NCBI GenBank assembly: GCA_950022655.1
Contig: OX465584.1
Location: 8,089,124-8,153,123, forward strand
Source: Alentia gelatinosa
Lineage: Eukaryota > Annelida > Polychaeta > Phyllodocida > Polynoidae
Reading direction: 5' to 3'
DNA length: 64,000 nt
Shown here: positions 56,050 through 64,000 of the stretch, in pieces
Position numbering within the stretch: position 1 is the stretch's first letter
Layout: each line of letters begins with the position of its first letter
Notes under the pieces: model-generated
Seen by the model: only the letters and a program-made list of their open reading frames with translations
Database searches by the model: none
Told to the model about the DNA's origin: nothing
Translations under genes and position numbers: made by a program

Positions 56050-57535
56050 CCCATGCCCTATGATCACATTACCATAGGGTTTATCTCAGATAAAATACGT
56101 CAGAATCATTATAGAAGAAAAATCATTGCATTCATAAAATCCGCACCGGGACAAAATGTAAAGGATTTGCTGAATGTACCATTTTCCCGTCTGTTACCCA
56201 TTGGAAAACCCCTAGCAGCTACCCCATGGGTACATTGAGAAAAAGAGGACCTACAGAAGCTCGGGAAAGAATCAGATAAACAACGATGTATATGGAGGAG
56301 GGCGGGCGGGTGTTGGTAGGTGAGTGGGGGTGCTATCGGCGTGGCTGGCGTATATTGTTTACCCTCTTCTCCTCTACTCCGACACCCCGTGTGTCTGCCG
56401 ATACAAATCAGAGTCGGCACTGAACTATGTACCTCCGACTGAATGTCTCTGTATTGGTGTCATTTCCCCTGTATCTGTGTCTCTAACAACATATTGACTG
56501 GTGTGTTGGTGTCATTGTGACTGATGTTTTGCTTGTTTTTACGGATATTGTCATAACAGTACCTCAAATTGCGTTTCTGTCACCTAAGCTTCTTGTATAA
56601 TCTCACCTCTGGTATTTTTGTCCCTTAGGCTTAAAATTGGGAACTAGTTTTCCATGCCCCTATGAGTATTACAGTCCGTTCGCCATGGTCTATATCCGTT
56701 CTTTTAGTCTATACAAGGGTGTGGTAAATAGAGAATGCAACTCATTTTGGTCAAAGAAGTCATTCTCAAACTCGTTCGAATGCTATGTGATATTCACTCG
56801 GCAGTTGCCTTGTTCAGATCACTCCACATCAAAGTCGTGGAGAACGACCACTTTGTCCAAAACTTGTTGCAATTGGTTTCTCCTTTATACCTCTATTTTT
56901 CAGTGAACTTCCTACTGTGTCCCTGCCTATTTCATAAAGTTCCCCATTCTAGTGAAAGTGAGGCAAGTCCTTAGTACCACCATACCTGGACCATACAGAT
57001 ATGTTGTATGCTCCGGGTTCCAATATTAAAAGCCAGCATATAGAAAAATGGTGCGTATGGAAAAAGTGGGCATCTAAAATGAACTGATATCGGTACGCCA
57101 CTTGTCAGGAAAAGGTGGATAATGAATACAATATAGAGTTGACTATGGGCAATATCCTCGCATGTGCTCAGATATTATTACACATCAACTCCTCGGAGCA
57201 TACGAGTGCTTGTATCTGAAACCAGTCAATATTGTGTATATGTAGTATCAAGTCATATTGTTTCACTAGTTACCTAGCTAAGTAATTAACACTTGGCATT
57301 AGATAGGCGAATATAATATCTTCATGGAAATCTCATGCAAACTGTGCTTATTACTCATCTAACCAGAACACTATAACTGGTTTCCTGGTTATATCCATGT
57401 TTCTAGCCACTGCTCTATCTGTGCTAAATGTGGGAGGGAAACTGACAACCACAGCCAAGATGCCGTGTGGGGGGGAAAAACGTGATGGAGTTTTTACACA
57501 TGTAAATCAGATTGTAAATCTAACCCAATAAAAGG
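56050..57535. other. no gene recognised
   Basis: Contains CTCACCTCTGGTATTTTTG (56605), shared with the MITE at 60305, and a TGTATCTGAAACCAGTC motif (57212) shared with the foldback at 27226. The rest is unassigned. Confidence 0.4.
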
Positions 57536-57539
57536 CCGC

Positions 57540-57770
57540 AGATTAACCGCCCCCGATACAATTTGCCGCGGGACTGTGAATGGCGGTGACGTCACATTAC
57601 TTGTGCACATTATACGCAGACGCTGTGTGACGTTATGGCGTCTTAATGGTAGCGTTCCCATCCTTCTCGCAATGCGCTCTTAGGCGTTTTCCCGCGTTTT
57701 TTTATTTTCTTGTAGAGCTCCCTCGGGTGATGTATGGAGTTTTGTACAGCGGCTTCTCTAGGTAAAGACG
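57540..57770. other. CpG-rich unique island
   Basis: GGCGGTGACGTCACATTA (CRE) plus ACGCAGACGC and a T-run before a TTGTAGAGCTCC segment. Nothing codable was recognised. Confidence 0.3.
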
Positions 57771-57943
57771 TGAAACAGCTCCGAGCAACACAAACTGGCT
57801 TACAGTGACTCAAAGGCTTAGAGTAATTCTCGTTATTACTAATTCACAGCAACTCCCTTTAGCTCATGATAGCATGCAATAATTCTAAAGATTTCTCTAA
57901 ATCATAAAGAAACCACAACCTACCATGGCACCGAACATGAGGT

Positions 57944-58185
57944 TTAAAGGCATATCGGACAATACATGGTGGCGCCATCTGGTAATCCCAAAATATTGTG
58001 AATTATCATCAAAAACTGGTTCCTTGGGATTCATTCTACTTCCAAATGAGTAAATTTAATGTTGTATCCAGTTGATTCAATCCTAATAGGTAAAATGGAC
58101 CAATTCACATTTGACTAATTTACATTTGACAAATTGACATAGGAAATGTACTGGAAGATATAGTTTTCTTCAATTCTTTCAAAAA
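57944..58185. mobile_element. MITE fragment, TTAA class, reverse orientation
   Basis: TTTAAAGGCATATCGGACAA at the left is followed by the reverse complement of the right third of the family (GGTGGCGCCATCTGGTAA...). It runs into the degenerate 39-bp array near 58185. Confidence 0.75.
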
Positions 58186-58189
58186 CATC

Positions 58190-59540
58190 AACTCATACTA
58201 GCTCATAGAGACTCCCAGTAACGACTCTCAGTAGCTCCCAACGACTGGCACTAGGTTGTAGGGACCCCAAGCAGTGCAAAACGAGTCGTCCTATCTCTTA
58301 GCGACTCAAAGTGGTACTTTGCTGATACCGACTCCCAGTAGCCTCATACTAGCTTGTAGGGACGCCAGTAACGTGTAACACCTCATACTAGCTTGTAGGG
58401 ACGCCAGTAATGTGTAACACCTCATACTAGCTTGTAGGGACGCCAGTAATGTGTAACACCTCATACTAGCTTGTAGGGACCCCAGTAATGTGTAACACCT
58501 CATACTAGCTTGTAGGGACCCCAGTAATGTGTAACACCTCATACTAGCTTGTAGGGACCCCAGTAATGTGTAACACCTCATACTAGCTTGTAGGGACGCC
58601 AGTAATGTGTAACACCTCATACTAGCTTGTAGGGACCCCAGTAATGTGTAACACCTCATACTAGCTTGTAGGGACCCCAGTAATGTGTAACACCTCATAC
58701 TAGCTTGTAGGGACCCCAGTAATGTGTAACACCTCATACTAGCTTGTAGGGACTCCCATTAGCGCATAACGACTGGTACTAGCTCATAGCAACTCAAATA
58801 GTCCATAACACTTCATACTAGCTCGTAGCAACTCCCAGTGGCGCCTAATGACTTGTACTAGTCTGTAGGGACTCCAAATAGTTCATAAGGACTGATAGCT
58901 ACACCCAGTAGCTTGAAACAACTCTTACTAGCCAATAGCAGCTCCCAGTAACGAATAATGACTCGTACTAGCTTGTAGGACTCCACGTAGCTCGTAACGA
59001 CTTGAACTAGCTACTAGTGACTCCCAATAACAACTCCCAGTAGCCCATAATGAATTGTACTAGCTTGTAGGAACTCAAAGTAGGACATAACACCTCATAC
59101 TAGCTCAGAGTGACTGCCAGTCGTGCATTACAACTCATACTAGCTTGTAGAGACTCAAAGTAGGGCGTAACGACTCATATCAGCTCAAAGGGACTCAGTA
59201 GCACAAAACGACTCATAATAGCTCATAGCAACACCCAGTTACGACTCCCAGTAGCTTGTAACGACTCATACTAGCGCATAACGACTCGTACTGGCTTATA
59301 GCGACTCCCAGTAAATCTCCCAGTAGCAAGTGACAACTCCTACTAGCTCAAATTGGGCCCCAGTAGTGCATTAGTACTCATATTAGCTTGTAGGACTCCC
59401 AGTAGCTCATATCAGCTCATGGCGACTTCCCTAAACTCCTAGCGACTCCCATAAGCTTATAACTATTTGAACTAGCTCATAGCGACGATCATTAGGTCAT
59501 AGACACTGCCACTAGCTCATAACGACTGTAACGGGTTGGT
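58190..59540. repeat. 39-bp minisatellite core with degenerate flanks
   Basis: The core (about 58370-58745) has ten or eleven near-identical units CCTCATACTAGCTTGTAGGG plus ACCCCAGTAATGTGTAACA. Outside it, to 59540, shorter variants of ACTAGCTCATAGCGACTC and CCCAGTAGC recur at irregular spacing, an older form of the same array. The minus-strand frame MRCYTLLGSLQAS repeats simply reflect the unit. Confidence 0.9.
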
Positions 59541-59559
59541 CGCGACCTGCAATGGCGAC

Positions 59560-59757
59560 TAACATCCTGGAGCAGCTCGGAGCCGTCCGGAGCAGCTCGG
59601 AGCCGCTCAGAGCGGCTCGGAATTGCTCGGAGCCGCTCGGAGCAGTTCTCAGAAGCTCGGAACCGTTCGGAGTACCTCAGAGCTGCTCGGATGAGCTCGG
59701 GACGGCTCGGAGCAGTTCGGAGGAGCTCAGAACAGCTCGGAACGGCTCGGGACGGCG
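59560..59757. repeat. GC-rich short tandem repeat
   Basis: Irregular units of 12-15 bp around GAGCAGCTCGGAGCCGCTCG. An ATG (59552) opens a frame through it rich in SSSEPLRAARN-like repeats, but I see no sign that it is translated. It abuts the C-rich segment at 59820-60000. Confidence 0.85.
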
Positions 59758-59799
59758 TGGTGCACGGCGGGTGGAGAGCAACTCGTCGTCAATTCGATC

Positions 59800-60290
59800 A
59801 GGCAGAAGATATTAGGGTTGCCGGCTGAGAGAAGTTCCCGCGGTGCCTCACATGACGAGGTTTACGTGCGGGGCCCGCTCTGCGCCGTGTTTACCCGCCC
59901 TTACCCGCCCGCCCGCCGTCCAAATGGGATTGGTGCCCGCCCGCGCCCGCCCCGCCCGCCCCCGCCCGCCACCCGCTACAACAACCCGCCCACAATCAGC
60001 TCACTTAACCAGCACCAATGACCTGTTGGCAAATTACACTGAAATCTGGCGGAATTAGATAGTGCGAGTCGCTAATTGAGTTTGGGGCCTCACTTGAAAG
60101 TGAGAAATGCAATAAAGTAATGGCGGCGGCCGCTTTTCTCGCACGCCGGGCGTTTTATGTGGGAGACTGGGGCTGGGCGCGGGGCTGGGCGGGCGGGGTG
60201 GGTGGGAGGCGGGCCGGGGGCCGAGGTGACGAGCGGCCGGCACCGGATGGTAGGATGGGTGGTCAGGTGAGGGTTAACCCTATCTACCAG
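59800..60290. promoter_or_regulatory. GC-rich segment with GC boxes
   Basis: Tandem CCCGCCC/GGGCGGG motifs (59885-59975, 60175-60225) and GGCGGCGGCCGC at 60121. It may be promoter DNA or simply GC-rich low-complexity sequence; no transcript start can be argued. Confidence 0.35.
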
Positions 60291-60304
60291 GTGAGGGTTA
60301 ACCC

Positions 60305-60440
60305 TTTATCTCACCCCTGGTATTTTTGTCCCATAGGCTTAACATTGGGAACTCGTTCTCTACGAGTATTGCAGTCCGTTCTCCATGGTCTATATCCTGT
60401 GTGTTATCCATTCTTTTAGACTAGTGTGAACAGGGGTGAG
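60305..60440. mobile_element. short MITE, TTTATCTCACCCC class
   Basis: Begins TTTATCTCACCCCTGGTATT and ends AACAGGGGTGAGTTAAA; the same body (CATAGGCTTAACATTGGGAA) appears at about 56600-56720. Confidence 0.65.
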
Positions 60441-60759
60441 TTAAATACAGAAAACAACTCGTGTGTTCTCTAACTAGTTTCAAAGCTACGTAATATTCAC
60501 TCGGCTGTCAACTCGTTGATATCACTCCACATCAAACTCGTGGAGAACGATGAATTTGACTAAAATATGTTGGTTTCTTCTGTCAAGGTGGGGTGACCAT
60601 TAACCCTCTAATCCCTGTAAAACCCAATGTCCACTAGTCAATACAGTGCCTGTCGACGTTTCAATATGTGTTAGACGAAATGACAATAAACTTAGAATAC
60701 TGTATACAACCTTCACCGAATTGAAGAATGGCACCTTCTATATGATCAGCAATAGGATG

Positions 60760-61545
60760 GCCACCTGGTACAAGGATGATTAATCACATGCTATCATCTT
60801 ATTCCCATGATGATCAATCAACACCATATCCCGCCCTCTACTTCACTGTCACACGATGACCAGTCAAAACCTTATCCCGCTCTTTACTTTCCTCTCACCC
60901 GATGATCAATTAACACCCTATCCCACTCTAGAATTCTCCATCATACGATGATCAATCAACACTGTGTCCCGCTATCTACTTCTCTCTCACAGGATGATCA
61001 ATCAACACTGTATCCTGCTCTCTACTTCTCTCTGGCACGATGATCAAGCAACAATGATTCCCACTCTCTAGTTCCCTGTCATACAAGGGTCAATTAGAAC
61101 CATATCCCACTCTATAATTCTGTGTCACACAATGATAAATCAATACTATATCCCGCCCTCTACTTCACTTTTACATGATGACCAATCCACACCATATCCT
61201 GCTCTCTATTTCTCTGTCACACGATGATCAATCAACACCATATCCGGCCCTCTACTTCACTGTCACATGATGACCAATCAACACCTTATCCCGCACTATA
61301 CTTATCTGTCATATGATGATCAATCAACACCTTATCCCGCTATCTACTTCTCTCTCACAGGATGATCAATTGTCACTGTATCCCACTCTCTAGTTCTCTG
61401 TGGCACAATGATCAAACAACAATGTATGCCAGTCTCTAGTTCTCTGTCACACGATGGTCGATGAACCATCTCCTGCTCTTTACTTTTCTGTCACACGATG
61501 ATCAATCAACACCTTATCCCGCTCTATACTTTTCCGTCAAAGTCG
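60760..61545. repeat. minisatellite, about 46-55 bp unit
   Basis: About 15-16 imperfect units of CACGATGATCAATCAACACC followed by TTATCCCGCTCTCTACTTCT and CTGTCA. Units are diverged (5-20 percent by eye), so the array is old. Confidence 0.88.
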
Positions 61546-61552
61546 ACATTTA

Positions 61553-62007
61553 CCCTAGTCTCAGGTTTGTCAAAAGAAATATTTTTATGTGTAAATTACT
61601 GCCTTAGAGACTAAGAAAACATGGAAAACACATCGTTATTTGCCATGGGATGATGCTGGCGTGTGTGGGGAGGTTTGAACCACTGTTTATTGTTGTGAAT
61701 ATAGCCTAATTTATTCTCTCTTTGTATCAAAGAAGGAAAAAGAAAACTATAACAGGGGTGTCAGTTGGGGTCATGGAAAAAGAGGCAATATTTTGTATAT
61801 AGAATTTACTGCTTCAGAGAGATTGAGAAAACATGGAAAACACATCGTCATTGTGTTGGAATCGGGCTGGGGTGTGTAGAGAGGTTTCAACCATTGTTTA
61901 TTCATGTGAATGAGGCCCAATTTATTATCTCTTTGTTTTATAGAAGGATAAATAGTACTATAAACTAAAAACGAAAACCCTTGGAAAATAGGAAAACTGC
62001 CATTTCT
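61553..62007. mobile_element. two adjacent diverged copies of the CAGGGATGTCAGTT MITE family
   Basis: One partial copy occupies about 61553-61740 (ACTGCCTTAGAGACTAAGAA). A second, about 61757-62007, starts GTGTCAGTTGGGGTCATGG and ends AAACTGCCATTTCTG. Both share the body of the copy at 20607-20819. Confidence 0.65.
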
Positions 62008-62029
62008 GTTAGTCTTCAGACGTACTTTA

Positions 62030-62790
62030 GAGCATTTTATTATCCATCATATACAAAGGCCCATCGAAAATGTATGGGGACTCATTAACCCTATAAGGAC
62101 AGGTGCTTGTGGCCAAAGTTTATCCTGGAGGACGGGTGCTGGTGGCACTTAATACAGCTAGAGGACGGGCACACAGTCGTTAAAAACACAAATCTATTGT
62201 TTAATCATGTGATATGATATATGATCTTAAATATTTTATTTCTTTTGAATAGAAATATTAATAATGGTATCATACATACATTCTATGAAAATTTCATTAT
62301 AGTTCCTCCATTATTTTTTGTTAAAAACAATTTTGTAGATTTTTGAAAAATGATGCCTCAAGGCATCATTCGCCCTGGCCTGGATGGTGCCTCAAGGCAT
62401 CATTCGCCTTGGCCTGGATGATGCCTCAAGGCATCATTCGCCCTTAAAGGGTTAAACCACTACCCATTGTATAAAACCTGTCAGATACCATAAATGTAGT
62501 ATATTGATTCAAATCTGTGGTATACAGCCTCAAAGTCATGGTATACAGGGGCAATAGTTCCTTTGTGCTATAGACCAAAGAAATAGTCTCGATTGATATA
62601 CCCTTTAACGTGGCAATTAATGGGTTCAATTTATTCGAAAAGATGGATAATAAATGCAACAAACAATGGTTATATGAACAGGCGGCTCTGTAAACCACTC
62701 GAGGTTGACGCTTAGGAATACACTCGCTATCGCTCGTGTATTACTACGCGTCAACCCCTCGTGGTTCACGGCTGCCCGTCCATAAACGTC
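62030..62790. mobile_element. satellite-seeding element interrupted by a piggyBac-like MITE
   Basis: ATTATCCATCATATACAAAG (62038) and ATGTATGGGGACTCA, then the 363-bp TTAA element, then ACCACTACCCATTGTATAAA and the rest of the family to the GTAAACCACTCGAGGTTGAC foldback (62660-62790). Confidence 0.75.
62089..62451. mobile_element. piggyBac-like MITE with TTAA target duplication
   Basis: The element starts CCCTATAAGG and ends CCTTAAAGGG, which are inverted repeats matching at 9 of 10 positions. TTAA lies at both sides (62085-62088 and 62452-62455). Removing it and one TTAA restores the sequence ...GGGGACTCATTAAACCACTA..., which matches the uninterrupted dispersed element near 30900-30930. Its right part has three tandem copies of a 42-bp unit with the palindrome GATGCCTCAAGGCATC (62350-62445). 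Confidence 0.85.
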
Positions 62791-62859
62791 TCCAGACGTA
62801 CCTTAGAGCGTTATCTCCTTCTGTGGGTGTCTCTGAGAGAAGTGGCTTACATTGGAGGG

Positions 62860-63400
62860 TTAAGGGTGCGGCGCGCGGGTTGGAGAAGTGGTGTTAGGAG
62901 ATGGAGGCGCCAACAAGCCACCCCCCCGCCTCTCGTCCTACCGCCTCCCCTGCCACCACCCACCCCCTGCAGCCCGCATGTATACACGGACCTACACCGC
63001 AATTAACACGCCGTCCCCTCTCTCCCCAGGGTGCACCGCGCCGATGACAACCTTCCCACTTCCGGCGAGCCGCGTCCCAATTAATGCCCCTCCTCGCTGA
63101 GCTGATGACCGGCAAGCACGGCTAAAAAGTATTGACGTGTAGTGCAGGGCGGGCGGGGTACCAGCGTAATCCGCGGGCGGCATTTTGTCTTCAGGACATG
63201 CCGGACACCAGCCAGAACCCAGCGTCCGTGCCCATCGCTGCGCGCGCACACCGGATACGGCGCTGCACGCCGGGAAACACGGCTGTATCTGAGAGTGTGG
63301 TTGTTGTTTTTTTGTGTGGTGTGTTTTTTGGGCGGTGTCACTGGGTGATTGAGTGGCTTGTAGTGGCCGGTCTCGGCTGAGGGTTGTAACTCGGAGAGAG
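62860..63400 (+). promoter_or_regulatory. putative promoter and 5' leader of the right-edge gene
   Basis: An abrupt change from repeat DNA to CpG-rich, GC-rich DNA immediately upstream of the ATG at 63401. It contains GGGCGGCATTTTGTCTT, GCGCGCACACCGG and a T/G-rich stretch (63297-63340). No TATA box is clear. Assignment follows from position before the first coding exon. Confidence 0.5.
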
Positions 63401-63526
63401 ATGAGTGATTACTTCTCGGGACGTACGATGAGGAACCGCGCCTTCGACACTGCGCCGCTCACACGGACCGTGTCGGCGTCGAGCCTGCGGGAGGGCGTGA
63501 TGCCGCCGCCGCCGGGGCGCCTCAAG
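63401..63526 (+). CDS. probable first coding exon, unidentified protein
   Basis: This exon of 42 codons starts at the first ATG after a GC-rich, CpG-rich leader and ends at CTCAAG|GTAAGC in phase 0. It reads MSDYFSGRTMRNRAFDTAPL, continues TRTVSASSLREGV and ends MPPPPGRLK. It is Ser/Arg/Pro rich and probably disordered; I do not recognise the family. An in-frame TGA lies 16 codons upstream, which supports this ATG. The donor has been amplified into a minisatellite immediately downstream (63521-64000), so the exon could be extended with shifted frames if later donors are used. The gene continues off the right edge. Confidence 0.6.
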
Positions 63527-64000
63527 GTAAGCCCGGGCCCTAGATCAACCCACCCCCCTGTACCGTCCCGCCCCCTGCCTCAAGGTAAGCCCAGCCCCTG
63601 TACCGCCTCACCCCCTGACTCAAAGCAAGCCTGCCCACTACACCAGCCAGCCAGCCCCGTCCTGCCCCCCGCCTCCAGGTAAGCCCGGCCCCAGTACCGC
63701 CATGCCCCCTGCCTCCAGGTAAGTCTGGCACCTGAACCACCCCGTCCCGCCCCCTGCCTCCAGGTAAGCCTGGTCCCTGTACCCCCCCCCCCCTGCCCGA
63801 ACCCTGCCCAACTCCAGGTAAGTCTGGTCCCTATACCGCCCGCCCCCCACCTCAAAGAAAGTGCTGCCCAATCCCACCTCCTGCCTAAAGGTAAGCCTGG
63901 CTCTGTAGCGCCCTACCCCCTGCCTCAAAATAAGCCTAGCCCCTGAACCACCCCGCCTCCTGCCTCAAGGTAAGCCTGGCCCCTGTACTGCCCTGTCCCC
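63521..64000 (+). repeat. minisatellite built from a 5' splice site
   Basis: Degenerate units of about 40-58 bp each centre on CCTCAAGGTAAGCC or CCTCCAGGTAAGTC, in a pyrimidine-rich, CCCCTG-rich background. Intact GGTAAG donors begin (first intronic G) at 63527, 63585, 63679, 63719, 63764, 63818, 63891 and 63970. Further copies at about 63625, 63853 and 63927 have lost the GT. The first unit is the real donor of the exon at 63401-63526. The array continues past the edge. Minus-strand open frames through it are repeat artefacts. Confidence 0.85.

Noticed and set aside
58306..58737. 143-aa frame of MRCYTLLGSLQAS repeats
   Set aside because: Simple translation of a 39-bp minisatellite.
59552..59815. 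ATG frame with SSSEPLRAARN repeats
   Set aside because: Low-complexity GAGCAGCTCGG tandem repeat; no donor or family support.
63540..63928. Minus-strand frames (GTRLTW, LEAGG-type repeats)
   Set aside because: Antisense of the donor-site minisatellite. The plus-strand splice-site interpretation explains the sequence better.

Overview
This is nuclear DNA of a multicellular animal, most likely a marine invertebrate. The evidence is a multi-exon gene with GT-AG introns, a non-LTR retrotransposon (LINE), tRNA-derived SINEs, many miniature inverted-repeat elements (MITEs), minisatellites and long homopolymer tracts. I could not fix the phylum. A lophotrochozoan or invertebrate deuterostome would fit, but that is only an impression.

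Host genes. The left 22.6 kb carries eleven coding exons, all on the minus strand, of the cytosolic cysteinyl-tRNA synthetase gene (CARS1). They run 22644 to 426, are joined in phase throughout (465 codons plus one base), and continue off the left edge. They include the zinc-site segment (GWHIECS, HHDNE), the KMSKS loop and the anticodon-binding helices. I could not find the 5' exons that should encode the HIGH motif. A probable first coding exon of an unidentified minus-strand gene lies at 35616-35832. A probable first coding exon of an unidentified plus-strand gene lies at 63401-63526, at the right edge in a GC-rich promoter-like region.

Mobile DNA. The intron between the CARS1 exons at 14226-14459 and 7131-7272 holds an apparently full-length LINE (about 7421-13345) in antisense orientation. 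It has a 6-bp target-site duplication, a poly(A) tail and intact ORFs. ORF2 is an apurinic-type endonuclease plus reverse transcriptase. ORF1 (497 aa) has the usual coiled coil, RRM-like and C-terminal RNA-binding segments, followed by a fused NADAR (YbiA-like, DUF1768) N-glycosidase domain and an acidic tail. This fusion is the most striking item in the window: a retrotransposon carrying its own ADP-ribose/NAD-related glycosidase fold. Several MITE families are recognisable from terminal inverted repeats and target duplications (TTAA, TA and a 6-bp class), along with a tRNA-SINE family.

Tandem repeats. At least twelve minisatellites are present. Two appear to be seeded on splice sites. One is a 122-bp array at 16250-17420 that repeats a CARS1 3' splice site plus its first eight codons. 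The other is an array at 63521-64000 that repeats the 5' splice site of the right-edge gene. A 68-bp array at 5600-7095 expanded from a dispersed element also found elsewhere in the window.

The stretch 22.7-63.4 kb is otherwise mostly repeats. It contains a handful of CpG-rich, unique-looking islands with CRE, NRF-1, ETS or CTCF-like motifs that may be promoters or enhancers. No prokaryotic genes, CRISPR arrays or convincing structural RNA genes were seen.
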